A stretch of DNA of 64,000 nucleotides from CBDBZL01 sp965213545 (GTDB taxonomy: Bacteria > Pseudomonadota > Alphaproteobacteria > Sphingomonadales > Sphingomonadaceae): contig CBDBZL010000002.1 of NCBI GenBank assembly GCA_965213545.1, positions 1 through 64,000 of the forward strand. The letters are read 5' to 3'. The position numbers and the translations under genes are program-made. This document shows positions 1 to 9,206 of this stretch, one piece after another (the first letter of the stretch is position 1; each line of letters starts with the position of its first letter). The notes under the pieces were generated by a model, which was given only the letters and a program-made list of their open reading frames with translations, was not told where the DNA came from and ran no database searches.

Positions 1-133
1 CGCCACCACATACCACGAAGCGCGGCAGGGCCTTCTCGCGGCGCATGGCGAAGGCGCGAAGAATGACCTCCGGGCCGATCCCCGCGGGGTCTCCCAGCGA
101 AACCGCGATCGGTGCCGGCCGCGCGCCGGGCAA
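1..133 (-). CDS. pdxA: 4-hydroxythreonine-4-phosphate dehydrogenase PdxA, N-terminal part only
   Basis: PdxA oxidises 4-phosphohydroxy-L-threonine in the DXP-dependent pyridoxal phosphate pathway (cytoplasm). Only the first 44 codons are in the window; the gene runs off the left edge. What is visible, including the stretch VSLGDPAGIGPEV, is the typical PdxA N-terminus (substrate/NAD-binding region). The start is taken as TTG at 133, three bases after the surA stop; an in-frame CTG six bases further upstream is the alternative. The tight surA-pdxA junction implies co-transcription, the arrangement common in proteobacteria where lptD, surA and pdxA form one operon. Identity rests on a short fragment, but the motif and the context agree. 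Confidence 0.82.
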   Translation of the reverse strand, partial: MPGARPAPIAVSLGDPAGIGPEVILRAFAMRREKALPRFVVCGG

Positions 134-135
134 GG

Positions 136-1506
136 TCAGTTGTACTCGATCACCGCATCGCGCCGCAGATCGCGCAGATAACGCTGGGCACGCTTGTTGA
201 CCCGGTCATCCTCGATCTGCGCCATCAGCTGGTCGAAATTGGGTCCCTGCGTCTCGACCGGATCGTCACGCCCGCACAACATCAGAACGCTCACCCCGTC
301 TTCCAGCGAACCGAAGATGGAGGTGGTCTGGCCGATACTCAGGTCCAGGATCGGCGATTGCAGCGCTTCGGGTAATTGGCGCACCGGGATCTGGTCATTA
401 TCGAGCACGGTGGCACCGAGTGCACGCGCCTTCTCGCCGACATCGCCGCAGCCGTTCATGATGTCCACCGCGGCCGCGAACCGCGCGACCTCCCGCTGGG
501 CATCAGCTTCCGGAGTGCCTTGCGCTATCGGAAGCGAGATTTGCTTGAGGCTGAGCACGGCGTCGCGCGGATCGGCCATGCCGATGGCGCGCCGGTCGAT
601 CAGCAGCAGGATGGAATAGCCGCCGGGTATCTCAACCGGGCCGACCAGCTGGCCAGGCGCCAGTTCGCGCGCGGCCTCCTCGAGCTGCGGATTTTGCAGC
701 TGCTCCAGCCTGATCCACCCCAGGTCGCCCCCCACTGCGGCGGTCGAGGCTTCAGAATATTGCCGCGCATAGGCAACGAAGCTGCCACCCTCACGCAGCT
801 GCTCGACAATGCGCATCGCCTCGCGCGCTACTTCTTCACGGTTGGTCGACGTGGCGGCCAGGAATATCTCGCCGATCCGGTATTCGGCGGTTCCGCGCGA
901 TGCCTGCAGTCGGTCGTAAAGCTCGTTCACCTCGCTGGACGAGACATTGACGAAGGGCTGGACATTGCGGCGCAACAGCCGGTTCCATGCCAGCTCGCCC
1001 TGGATCTGACGCTTGAGCGAGGCGGGCGCCGAACCGATCTCCCGCAAATGCGCATCAAGCTCGGTCGGCGTGGTCGCAAAACGCCCCGTCGCCAGCTGGT
1101 TATAGGCGGCATCGACCTCTTGCGCGGTCACTTCCATGTCCAGCGCCGCGGCTTCCTGTACCTGGAGCGTCTCGTCGATGAGGTTGCGCAAGATCTGGAG
1201 CCGCAAGCGCTGTGCTTCTTCGGCGGGAAGCTCGCCCTCGCTCGCATCGAGGATCAGCGCCAGGCGGTGTTCCACATCGGTGCCGGTGATGACGTTGCCA
1301 TTGACCCGGGCGGTGACGCGGCGGTTATTGGGATCGGTGTTGCCGAGCATCTCGATCGTGTCGGGCAGATTGAACGCTTCGGTTGCCCCGGTGGAAGATT
1401 GACCGGTCTGCTGCGCGCCTGTCGGTGCGGCTATCGCCAGACCCAGGATGGCGGCACAAGCGAGGCCGGGACGGGCTGCAATACGGGGGAAGATCCAATT
1501 GGCCAC
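136..1506 (-). CDS. surA: Periplasmic chaperone / peptidyl-prolyl isomerase SurA
   Basis: SurA escorts unfolded outer-membrane proteins, LptD among them, through the periplasm to the BAM complex. The 456-residue product has a signal peptide (hydrophobic core about residues 15-28, likely cleavage after TGA at 29-31), a SurA N-terminal chaperone domain at about 65-185 and a parvulin rotamase domain at about 207-307 with GGDLGW at 259-264. The C-terminal third is less typical. I chose GTG at 1506: it puts the signal peptide at the very N-terminus and has AGGA 11 bases upstream. The frame stays open upstream to 1845, but that part has no signal-peptide or family character. It follows lptD after about 180 bases and precedes pdxA by 2 bases. 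Confidence 0.9.
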   Translation of the reverse strand: MANWIFPRIAARPGLACAAILGLAIAAPTGAQQTGQSSTGATEAFNLPDTIEMLGNTDPNNRRVTARVNGNVITGTDVEHRLALILDASEGELPAEEAQRLRLQILRNLIDETLQVQEAAALDMEVTAQEVDAAYNQLATGRFATTPTELDAHLREIGSAPASLKRQIQGELAWNRLLRRNVQPFVNVSSSEVNELYDRLQASRGTAEYRIGEIFLAATSTNREEVAREAMRIVEQLREGGSFVAYARQYSEASTAAVGGDLGWIRLEQLQNPQLEEAARELAPGQLVGPVEIPGGYSILLLIDRRAIGMADPRDAVLSLKQISLPIAQGTPEADAQREVARFAAAVDIMNGCGDVGEKARALGATVLDNDQIPVRQLPEALQSPILDLSIGQTTSIFGSLEDGVSVLMLCGRDDPVETQGPNFDQLMAQIEDDRVNKRAQRYLRDLRRDAVIEYN

Positions 1507-1687
1507 TGCGCACAAAATCCTGTCCAGCGGATGGGAAAGCACTCGGAATAGCGCGTGGCGATTGCCGTTCGGCGGCTGAACCGGGCCTGAGCACCACCTC
1601 CCTAGCGCCAATCGCTGGCCGATGCAAAAATCGCAGCAGGCGCGATGCGCCCGCTCGGTCCCTACGCCCCGGCCTATCCGCCCGCAA

Positions 1688-4075
1688 CTACAGACCCAGA
1701 TTGCGCAGCGCGAAATGCAGGCGGAAGGAGTCTCCGCGCTCGGCATCAGCCAGCTCGACATAATCGCGCCGCCAGGTGACGCCGAACTCCAGGCAGTCGT
1801 CCGAATAGGCGATCCCCAGCCGGGTACGCAGCGGTTCGAAGCCATCCGAGGTCAGGCTGGGGTCCTCCTCGCGATCGGTCAGGTTGACGACGGCCGAGCC
1901 GAACACCGACCAGAACCGGGTGAACTCCCACCGACCCGCAGCGCGCAGCTCCTCACGGTCCTGCAAGTCCTCGAAGCCGGGATCGATATCGCGATTGAGC
2001 CTGAGATAGCCCAGTTCAAGATAGGTCCGGTCCGAGCCCACCGCCGCGTCGATCTCGTTGCGCCGCACCGCGAAATTGTCCTTGTCGAGGCGGAAGCGAT
2101 GGGTGAACCTGACGAAGTCGCGGTAACGCAGCTCGCTGCGGCCGACATAATCCGAAAACCGGTCGGTCAGCCCGGTGCCGTCGGGAAAAAGCGTGGGCTT
2201 GTCGTCGAGCCGATAGGATTGTCCGATCGTGGCCTTGAGCCGCCAGGATGGCAGGTCGCCCCGCCAGTCGACCCCGTAGGTCACCCTGACGCCTTCCTCC
2301 ACCCGGTCGTAACCGGGGAAGCGGTTGAGCGCGAACAGGTTGGAATCCTCCAGATCGATCGCACGCGCATCCTCGTTGGGGATCGCCAGGTTCTCGATCG
2401 GCGGTGTGGCGACCAGCTGGACGCGCGGGGTCAGGATCTGCGTGCCGCCCAGAAGCGAGCCGATGAACGGCCAGCGCACGTCCAGTGCGGCAAGCGCCAC
2501 CCCGCGCGCCTGCCAGCCTCGTTCGCCGCGATAGGATGGGGTGGGGTTGAGCAGATTGTCGGACGAATGATAGGCATCGGCGCGCACCAGTCCGGTCAGC
2601 GTAACTTCCTGGCCCAGCCCGGTGATGCGACGCCAGTCCCATTGTGCTCGGGCAAAGGCGCGCTGCGTGTTCTCGCCTTCGCGCCTGGTGATGGCGAGCG
2701 TGTTGCCCTGGATCTCCACCATTCCGCCAAGCAGCTTGTCCTCGATCCGGCGGCGGTAATCGATCACCGGCAAGGCGAGCGGTACCTGGCCCTGTGGCGT
2801 GTCCACCAGCAGCGCCTGGGTGGCCCAGCCGGCGATCGAGAGGTAACTGGCGAAGTCGATCCTCTCGGCCCGCACCACCGAGCGCAGCCGGTCCTCGCGG
2901 CTGATATCGTAGCGCCTCAGGAACGTGCGGTCGCTGGCCAGCCGGAGCGAACCTTCCAGCGTCCATTTTGGGGTCGGCTGGAATCGCCCGTTTACGAAGA
3001 TGTAGCCGCGGATGTCCTCCTCGGTGGTGCGCTCGGTCGAGCCCAGCGGAATTCGCGTGCCATGGGTCAGGTAGCCGGTGGCCTGGAACGCGCCATTGCC
3101 GGTCAGATGGCGGTATTGGGCCGACGCCATCGGTGCCGCCTCGGTGAACAGATAGGCCGAAAGCGTCAGGTCGCGATGCTCGGCGATGCGCAGGTAATAG
3201 CTGTCCGACAGCTCGAAGCCATTGGATGCGGAATAGCCGATACTGGGAACGAAGAAGCCCGTATCAGCGCCGCCATCGGCCCGAAGCGAGAGGCGGGGCA
3301 GCGGCAGCACGCGGCGACCGAACAGTTCCAGATGCGCGCCGGTAAAGCGGATGCGGCGACTTTGCGCATCGAAGGTGACGCGCTCGGCGGTGATCCGCCA
3401 GCTGGGCGTGCGCGGGCAGCCTTCGCCGTCGGTCACTGCGCAGGTCGAATAGGAAGCACGGGTGACCGCGATGTCGCCGCCCTCTTCCCGCGCCGCCTCC
3501 ACCGCCGCCAGCCGGCCGCCGGTGCTGAAGACGAGCAGCAGGTTCTCCATCGCGCCGGCCGCCAGTTCCTCGGTCAGCTCCATTCGGTCGGTGAACAGCT
3601 GGTTGCCGTCCGCATCGACGAAGCGGATCGCCCCCTCGGCGACGATCTCGCCCGTATCCCTGTTCCAGGTGACATTATCGGCGCGCACCGACTGGTCGCC
3701 CGTCCGCAGAACGACGTCCCCCGACAAGGTAACGATATCCTTGGTGCTGTCGTAACTGATGCTGTTGGTGGCGAAATCCACCTCGCGCGCGTCGGTCGGC
3801 TGGTCGCCCGGAACATCGCCATCGATCCGGGGAAAACCCTCGGATTGCGGACGGTCGGCGTCGGGCAGGGGGACTTCGACCGCCTCGATCGCGGTGTCAA
3901 CGCCGGGGGCCGCGCCTTCCTGGGCAAGGGCGGGGGATGCCGCCTGCGCCAGCGCGATCGCCAGCAACGTCCCCCTCACCGACCAGCGCCCACGTCGCAC
4001 AGCCGACACCGCTCCGATGGCGCCGGGCGGACGCGTGGTCGGTGCCGGTGGCGGCAGATGCGGGCCCGGGCGCAT
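1688..4075 (-). CDS. lptD: LPS-assembly outer-membrane protein LptD (OstA)
   Basis: LptD is the beta-barrel that, with LptE, inserts lipopolysaccharide into the outer leaflet of the outer membrane. The 795-residue product has an N-terminal export signal (hydrophobic segment about residues 35-50, ending ALAQ), a periplasmic OstA/LptA-like jellyroll (about 95-190, with NSISYDSTKDIVTLSGDV), then a long barrel region whose strands alternate aromatic and polar residues, ending near the C-terminal NLGL. ATG 4075 has AGG six bases upstream; later GTG codons would give a shorter, more usual signal peptide. It is divergent from pepA across about 100 bases and heads the lptD-surA-pdxA operon, so the barrel and its chaperone are made together. 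Confidence 0.92.
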   Translation of the reverse strand: MRPGPHLPPPAPTTRPPGAIGAVSAVRRGRWSVRGTLLAIALAQAASPALAQEGAAPGVDTAIEAVEVPLPDADRPQSEGFPRIDGDVPGDQPTDAREVDFATNSISYDSTKDIVTLSGDVVLRTGDQSVRADNVTWNRDTGEIVAEGAIRFVDADGNQLFTDRMELTEELAAGAMENLLLVFSTGGRLAAVEAAREEGGDIAVTRASYSTCAVTDGEGCPRTPSWRITAERVTFDAQSRRIRFTGAHLELFGRRVLPLPRLSLRADGGADTGFFVPSIGYSASNGFELSDSYYLRIAEHRDLTLSAYLFTEAAPMASAQYRHLTGNGAFQATGYLTHGTRIPLGSTERTTEEDIRGYIFVNGRFQPTPKWTLEGSLRLASDRTFLRRYDISREDRLRSVVRAERIDFASYLSIAGWATQALLVDTPQGQVPLALPVIDYRRRIEDKLLGGMVEIQGNTLAITRREGENTQRAFARAQWDWRRITGLGQEVTLTGLVRADAYHSSDNLLNPTPSYRGERGWQARGVALAALDVRWPFIGSLLGGTQILTPRVQLVATPPIENLAIPNEDARAIDLEDSNLFALNRFPGYDRVEEGVRVTYGVDWRGDLPSWRLKATIGQSYRLDDKPTLFPDGTGLTDRFSDYVGRSELRYRDFVRFTHRFRLDKDNFAVRRNEIDAAVGSDRTYLELGYLRLNRDIDPGFEDLQDREELRAAGRWEFTRFWSVFGSAVVNLTDREEDPSLTSDGFEPLRTRLGIAYSDDCLEFGVTWRRDYVELADAERGDSFRLHFALRNLGL

Positions 4076-4179
4076 CGCTTGCCTATTGCACTGCCCTTGC
4101 CTAACTGCAACGCCGGCCTGGACGAGCGGGCGGAAGCCGGCGCCGGCGCCCTGTTTTTATGACTAAGCGGAGAATTCTG

Positions 4180-5637
4180 GTGGAGATCATATTCGCCGAC
4201 AGCGCGAAGCCTACCGAGCATCAGGCCCAGGTTCTGGTGCTGAAGAAGAGCGGACTTCCAAGTGCCCTGCCCGACACCTTGCACGAAGCGGCGATTGCGG
4301 GGCGGTTCGAGACCAAGCCCGGCAAGCTGTTCGACGCCTTCGTGCCGCGCGAGGGCACCATGGTGCGCATGGTGCTGGTGGGCGCCGAGGAGGGCAAGGG
4401 CGAGAGCAACCCGCTCGAAGCCGCTGGCGGCGCGCTGGCGGCGCGCTATCTCACCGGCGGGGTCAAGGCGCTGGCGATCGATGCCGCGGCGAGCGATCTG
4501 TCGGCGGATGATGTTGCCGCGCTCCTCACCGGGCTGACGCTGCGCGGCTGGCGTCACGACCGCTATCGCACCCGGCTGAAGGACGAGCAGAAGGTCTCGC
4601 TCGAGCGGGTCATCGTTCATGGCGCGCCCGATGGGTCCGAGACCGCCTGGCAGGCAGCCGAAGCGGTGGTGCGCGGCGTGGCGCTCACTCGCGAGCTGGT
4701 GACCGAGCCGCCCAACATCATCTACCCTGAGAGCTTCGTCGAGCGATGCCGCGAGCGGTTCGAGGGCACCGGCGCCCAGATCGAGGTGCTCGACGAGGAC
4801 CAGATGCGCAACCTGGGAATGGGCGCGCTGCTGGGTGTCAGCCAGGGCTCGGATCGCGAGGCGCGACTGCTGGTCATTCGCTGGAATGGCGGCAAGACGG
4901 GCGACAAGCCGAGCGTCTTTGTGGGCAAGGGCGTCACCTTCGATTCGGGCGGCATCTCGATCAAGCCCGGTCCCGGCATGGAAGACATGAAGTGGGACAT
5001 GGGCGGCGCGGGCGCGGTGGCGGGCGCGATGCTTACAATCGCCTCGCGCAAGGCACCGGCCAACATCATCGGCGTGTGCGGGCTTGTTGAGAACATGCCC
5101 GATGGCAAGGCGCAGCGTCCGGGCGATGTCGTCATCACGATGAGCGGGCAAAGCGTGGAAATCCTCAATACCGATGCCGAGGGGCGCCTGGTGCTGTGCG
5201 ACGCGATCACCTGGGTGCAGCGCAATCTCGATCCTGCGCGGGTGGTCGATCTGGCGACGCTTACCGGGGCCATCATCATCGCGCTGGGTCACGAATATGG
5301 CGGATTGTTCAGCAATGACGACACGCTCGCCGAAGCGCTGCTCGCTGCCGGCAAGACCAGCGGCGACAAGCTGTGGCGCCAGCCGATCGGCCCGGCCTAC
5401 GACAAACTGATCGAATCGCCCATTGCCGACATGAAGAACGTGGGGCCACGCCACGCCGGCTCGATTACCGCGGCCCAGTTCATCCAGCGCTTCGTGGAGG
5501 ATGGGCTGCCATGGGCGCATTGCGACATCGCCGGAATGGTGTGGGCGGACAAGCCCGGCGCGACATGGGACAAGGGAGCCACCGGCTACGGGGTGCGGTT
5601 GATCGACCGGTTCGTGCGCGACAATTGCGAGGGTTGA
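4180..5637 (+). CDS. pepA: Leucyl aminopeptidase (M17 family, PepA)
   Basis: This cytoplasmic, hexameric, two-metal aminopeptidase removes N-terminal residues from peptides. The C-terminal catalytic domain carries the M17 signatures: GKGVTFDSGG (metal ligands K250 and D255) and NTDAEGRL at 330-337. The start is taken as GTG 4180, giving MEIIFADS, because GGAG lies seven bases upstream. An in-frame ATG at 4159 would add seven residues but has no ribosome-binding site. The length of 485 residues is normal. A DUF2256 gene and holC follow on the same strand; pepA-holC adjacency is common in proteobacteria. Confidence 0.95.
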   Translation: MEIIFADSAKPTEHQAQVLVLKKSGLPSALPDTLHEAAIAGRFETKPGKLFDAFVPREGTMVRMVLVGAEEGKGESNPLEAAGGALAARYLTGGVKALAIDAAASDLSADDVAALLTGLTLRGWRHDRYRTRLKDEQKVSLERVIVHGAPDGSETAWQAAEAVVRGVALTRELVTEPPNIIYPESFVERCRERFEGTGAQIEVLDEDQMRNLGMGALLGVSQGSDREARLLVIRWNGGKTGDKPSVFVGKGVTFDSGGISIKPGPGMEDMKWDMGGAGAVAGAMLTIASRKAPANIIGVCGLVENMPDGKAQRPGDVVITMSGQSVEILNTDAEGRLVLCDAITWVQRNLDPARVVDLATLTGAIIIALGHEYGGLFSNDDTLAEALLAAGKTSGDKLWRQPIGPAYDKLIESPIADMKNVGPRHAGSITAAQFIQRFVEDGLPWAHCDIAGMVWADKPGATWDKGATGYGVRLIDRFVRDNCEG

Positions 5638-5653
5638 GCCCGGCCCTTCGTTC

Positions 5654-5800
5654 ATGGCGCGGATGCGGCGCAAGGCGGACCTGCCGATGAAAACCTGCCC
5701 CGCCTGCCAGCGCCCCTTCGCCTGGCGCAAGAAGTGGGCACGTGGCTGGCTGCAGGTGGTCTATTGCTCCGAGCGCTGTCGTAGGGCGGGGAAGGGCTGA
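5654..5800 (+). CDS. DUF2256 small zinc-ribbon-like protein
   Basis: This 48-residue protein matches the DUF2256 family: basic N-terminus MARMRRKADLP, a TCPACQRPFAWRKKW core, and YCSERCRR near the end. The two cysteine pairs (CPAC and CSERC) resemble a treble-clef or zinc ribbon, so zinc binding is an inference; the family has no established function. It lies 16 bases after pepA, and its stop is seven bases before the holC start, so the three are probably one transcript. It is short enough for gene finders to miss, but the family match runs over its whole length. Confidence 0.85.
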   Translation: MARMRRKADLPMKTCPACQRPFAWRKKWARGWLQVVYCSERCRRAGKG

Positions 5801-5807
5801 ACAGGCG

Positions 5808-6245
5808 TTGCGCGTCGACTTCTACCTGCTCGGGAAAAGCCGCGCCGAGACGGTGGTGGCAGCGCTGGTGGCCAAGGCATGTGCCGACGCCGAGCGGATG
5901 CTGATCGTCGCTGCCGAGGACGGCGAGCGCCGCGCCTTGTCACAGGCGCTGTGGGAAGCGCGACCCGAGGCATTTCTGGCCAACGGGTTGGCTGATGAGC
6001 CGAACGCCGCGCGCCAACCCGTTCTGCTGTCGAGCGAGACACTCGCCCTCAACCAGGCACGGCTGCTATGTCTGGCCGACGGTGAATGGCGCGGGGCGGC
6101 AGGCTTCGACCGGGTCTTCTTGTTGGTCCCGGAGGCTGCCTTGGCCGAGGCGCGGCGGCGCTGGAAATTGCTTGGCGAGGATGACGATATCGAGCGCCAT
6201 TTCTGGAAACAGGACGCGTCTGGACGCTGGCAAGAGGGGGCTTGA
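5808..6245 (+). CDS. holC: DNA polymerase III chi subunit HolC
   Basis: Chi links the clamp-loader complex to single-strand-binding protein at the replication fork. The protein begins VDFYLL right after its first residues, the usual HolC opening, and has the PVLLSSE.LALNQARLLCLADGEW and GFDRVFLLV segments of the family, ending with a GRWQEGA tail. The 145-residue length is typical. The start is TTG 5808; the frame is open upstream but there it overlaps the DUF2256 gene and has no family similarity. It belongs to the pepA-DUF2256-holC transcript. About 160 non-coding bases separate it from ndk. Confidence 0.88.
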   Translation: MRVDFYLLGKSRAETVVAALVAKACADAERMLIVAAEDGERRALSQALWEARPEAFLANGLADEPNAARQPVLLSSETLALNQARLLCLADGEWRGAAGFDRVFLLVPEAALAEARRRWKLLGEDDDIERHFWKQDASGRWQEGA

Positions 6246-6408
6246 TGGCAGAGGTGCGGTCCGACCGGATCATCGCCCGGTGAATATGGCTCCTTGACGA
6301 TCGGGGCATCGGAGGGTGGCACCCTCACGCGCACCCGGACTTGCGCGGACGAAGCGTGGCCGTTAGGCGCCGCGCGGCTCTCCATCTTCCCAACCAAGGT
6401 CTTTTCCC

Positions 6409-6831
6409 ATGGCGGTTACGCGCACCTTTTCGATCCTCAAGCCCGATGCCACACGCCGCAATCTCACCGGCGCGGTTACCAAGATGCTCGAGGATGCAGG
6501 GCTCAGGGTGGTCGCATCCAAGCGCATCCAAATGACGCGCGAACAGGCTGAAGGCTTCTACGCGGTCCACAAGGAACGCCCGTTCTATGGCGAATTGTGC
6601 AGCTTCATGACCAGCGGCCCGGTGGTGGTACAGGTGCTCGAGGGTGAGGACGCGATCAGCCGGAACCGCCAGGTGATGGGAGCGACCAACCCCGCCGATG
6701 CCGATGAAGGCACCATCCGCAAGCAATATGCCGAATCGATCGAGGCCAACACTGTCCATGGGTCGGACAGCGAAGAGAACGCGTCCAACGAGATCGCCTT
6801 TTTCTTTACCGAGGATGAGATCGTCGGCTGA
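6409..6831 (+). CDS. ndk: Nucleoside diphosphate kinase
   Basis: Ndk transfers the gamma phosphate of ATP to NDPs through a phosphohistidine, balancing (d)NTP pools. The 140-residue protein is full length. It opens with TFSILKPDATRR, holds the nucleotide-binding R-N-R-x-x-M-G-A-T-N-P stretch at 85-95, and has the catalytic histidine H117 in NTVHGSDS. The start codon follows a leader of about 160 bases with no other gene, so ndk probably has its own promoter. The next gene, the sulfotransferase, is convergent. Confidence 0.97.
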   Translation: MAVTRTFSILKPDATRRNLTGAVTKMLEDAGLRVVASKRIQMTREQAEGFYAVHKERPFYGELCSFMTSGPVVVQVLEGEDAISRNRQVMGATNPADADEGTIRKQYAESIEANTVHGSDSEENASNEIAFFFTEDEIVG

Positions 6832-6959
6832 ACCACAATAGCTTGCGCAATGAGTTTAACCTGGCGGAGAAGCTCGGTTCGTATCGCGGTCTGGCGGCAG
6901 TGGCCCTGACGCGGTCGCGAACCGCTGTCGCATCGTTCGAAACGCCCGTCCCTGTCGCC

Positions 6960-8201
6960 TCAGGCGCGCGCGAGGTTGCGATAGAGCGCGGCCTGGCTTT
7001 GCGTAACCTTTGCTTGTGCTAGGTCCTGCTCGCGCGTCATCGCCGCCAGGGCTGCGGGTGACAAGGTAAGGCCAAGCCCATCATAAAGCGCGGCGATCTG
7101 GGTGCGCCAGTCCGTCCCCAATGCATCGTATGAAACCTCGTGCAACGCGCCGTCAAAGCCGCTCAGCGCCTCGTCCATCCTCGCTTCGCGCAGGACGATC
7201 TTGCGCTGGCATTCGGCCTCGATCCAAGCCAGCTCGCTATGATCGGACTGGATCGCCATCTGATTGGCGACGAGGGAGGCGGCGCTCGCGGCAACCTCGG
7301 ACAGGTCGCGGCGGGTTCGCACCACCAGGGCGTTGGGAAAACGGGCGATGAGCGCGGGGATGTCCTCGGCGAATTGCGGCACTTTCAGCACCCGGCGGCG
7401 CTGCGCATTGCCGTGACTGGCGGCGTCGGTGCGCAGGATCCGCTCGAATTCGCGATAGACCGGTGCCGGGTCACGCGCCTCGCTGAACGCGCTGAAGCCC
7501 GGAATGCGCCACTGTGCCTCGTAAGCGCAATGGTCGAGCGCCGCGGCCAGCCATCCCAGTTCCTCATCCGCCCGCGCCGCTCCGAACGGATGGATCGCAT
7601 CGAGCCAAGGATCGAGCTTGCGCGCCACCAGCAGCGACGAGGCCGACCATAGCGGCCTCAGGTCGGGCCATGATCTGCCCGGCGGACAAGGATGCCAGCT
7701 GTCGCAAAAGCGCGTCCCAGCATGCGCGGGATCGCTCGCCAACAGCCGATGAATGCGCGTGGTGCCCGAGCGCATCTGCCCCACCACGATGATCGGCGGG
7801 GCGATCGGGTGGCTCGCAAGTTCGGGGCGGGCAGCCCACAGCGCGCCGAGCTTGAGGCGGTTGCGGATCGCGCGGACGAGCTGGCCATGCGCCAGCGTCA
7901 GGCCGACGGGATTGAGCGCTGCCTCCCCCGCCAGGCTCTGCGTGAGCTTGTCGAGACGAAGGCGGAAGTCGGCGATCTCGGCCTCGCTGCGACCGCCCGC
8001 CTCGGCTTCGCGCCCACCACGCGGCCCGGCCTTGCGCCACAGCGTATCGGGGTCGAGAACGGGTCGGGTGGTCAGACCGCTGCGCCAGGACTGCTCGAGC
8101 CAGCGGCAGGCCTTGTCGACAAGCGGAGCCCTGGCGAGCGGGTGTGACCGGGGTGGGGTTTCGATGCGCGGCGAACGGGCACCGAAGGGATCGAACATCA
8201 T
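6960..8201 (-). CDS. Sulfotransferase family protein
   Basis: It resembles the bacterial sulfotransferase family that moves sulfate from PAPS to an acceptor. The PAPS 5'-phosphosulfate loop is visible as VVGQMRSGTTRIHRLLA at about 139-154, followed by the helical C-terminal half with FPNALVVRTRRDLSEVAASA, which would be the 3'-phosphate-binding segment. The acceptor cannot be told from sequence. The start is set at ATG 8201 (MMFDPFG), which overlaps the purN stop as ATGA, so translation is probably coupled to purN. The frame is open upstream inside purN, but no homology is visible there. 413 residues is ordinary for the family. Confidence 0.78.
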   Translation of the reverse strand: MMFDPFGARSPRIETPPRSHPLARAPLVDKACRWLEQSWRSGLTTRPVLDPDTLWRKAGPRGGREAEAGGRSEAEIADFRLRLDKLTQSLAGEAALNPVGLTLAHGQLVRAIRNRLKLGALWAARPELASHPIAPPIIVVGQMRSGTTRIHRLLASDPAHAGTRFCDSWHPCPPGRSWPDLRPLWSASSLLVARKLDPWLDAIHPFGAARADEELGWLAAALDHCAYEAQWRIPGFSAFSEARDPAPVYREFERILRTDAASHGNAQRRRVLKVPQFAEDIPALIARFPNALVVRTRRDLSEVAASAASLVANQMAIQSDHSELAWIEAECQRKIVLREARMDEALSGFDGALHEVSYDALGTDWRTQIAALYDGLGLTLSPAALAAMTREQDLAQAKVTQSQAALYRNLARA

Positions 8202-9088
8202 TGGGCGATGCGCTCGGCGTCCAGGCTCGATCCAGGCGACCGCCGATCGGATCGTGCTGCCCGGACGAACCCACGCGCGAACCAGAGCGTTACGGCGCGC
8301 AGGCATCGTCCGATCAAACCGTTGGGCTTTCCCCGGCCCGCAGGCTTGCCGGCAGTCATGATAGAGCTGGACAAACCCCTCAATCCGATCCGGGCGAAAG
8401 CCTGCGCACGGGCAACTCCTGTCAGCCGTGTCGCGGCCTCACGGACCTGCCGCCAGGCCCCTTGCGATCCCGGCGAGAGGGGCTGGACAACCTCGGCGCT
8501 GGCCGCAGCGTCCCCTATTCCGGTCACGAACTGCGCGAGCATACGAGGGTAGAGCTGATACTCCGCCATCTGCACCCTTCGACCAAGCGTTTCGGGCGTG
8601 TCATCGCGGTGGATCGCGACTGCCATCTGACCCAGAAGCGGACCCTCATCGAGCTCGGGCGTGACGATGTGCACCGAGCATCCCGCCTGGCTGTCACCCG
8701 CAGCAAGCGCCCGCGCATGCGTATCGAGCCCGCGATATTTGGGCAGCAACGAGGGATGGGTGTTGACCATCCGTCCGTCCCATTGCGCGACAAAACCGGC
8801 GGTGAGAATGCGCATATAGCCGCACAGCGCGACAACCTGAGCGCCGCTTTTCTCCAGCGCGCGCTGGATGATCGCCTCATGTGCCTCGCGCTCCAAGCCC
8901 CGGTGCGTTTGGGCGAAGGTGGCGATGCCCTCCGCTTCTGCCAGCGCAAGCCCGGGGGCGGCAGGATCGTTGCTTGCGACCAGGACAATCTCGTAGGGGC
9001 AAGCGGGAAGGCGCGAGGCATATAGCAGGGCCGCCATCGTCGTTCCCGTGCCTGACAGAAGGCAGCCGACCTTCGTCCGCTCCATCAT
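8198..9088 (-). CDS. purN: Phosphoribosylglycinamide formyltransferase PurN with a C-terminal extension
   Basis: PurN formylates GAR with 10-formyl-THF, the third step of IMP synthesis. The first 190 residues are a complete GART domain: the phosphate-binding loop LLSGTGTTM at 10-18, catalytic N109 and H111 in NTHPSLLPKYRG, and D147 in ELDEGP. A tail of about 100 residues rich in Ala, Arg and Gly follows; the usual enzyme ends near 190-220, so the tail is extra. ATG 9088 starts the MMERTKVG sequence; no strong ribosome-binding site is seen. It lies 118 bases after purM, its pathway neighbour, and overlaps the sulfotransferase gene by four bases. Confidence 0.93.
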   Translation of the reverse strand: MMERTKVGCLLSGTGTTMAALLYASRLPACPYEIVLVASNDPAAPGLALAEAEGIATFAQTHRGLEREAHEAIIQRALEKSGAQVVALCGYMRILTAGFVAQWDGRMVNTHPSLLPKYRGLDTHARALAAGDSQAGCSVHIVTPELDEGPLLGQMAVAIHRDDTPETLGRRVQMAEYQLYPRMLAQFVTGIGDAAASAEVVQPLSPGSQGAWRQVREAATRLTGVARAQAFARIGLRGLSSSIMTAGKPAGRGKPNGLIGRCLRAVTLWFARGFVRAARSDRRSPGSSLDAERIAQ

Positions 9089-9206
9089 GCGACGTCTTCG
9101 TTCGAGCACACAGGCCGGTGGTTCCGCACGGTGGCGCACCCAGAGACAGGAAAGCGGGGCGCCCTCGGATTAGGGTTCGCGGCTCCGCGCCGCACACCAT
9201 CAGACG

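Noticed and set aside
1622..4162. An 846-codon open frame on the plus strand across surA and lptD
   Set aside because: It is antisense to two well-supported genes and its product has no recognisable domain. Long antisense frames are expected in GC-rich coding DNA. The same applies to 32667-34697, 43315-44754 and 55280-56974.
6908..6929. Bulged hairpin between ndk and the sulfotransferase gene
   Set aside because: Eight pairs with a bulge and no T tract; a terminator would be guesswork.
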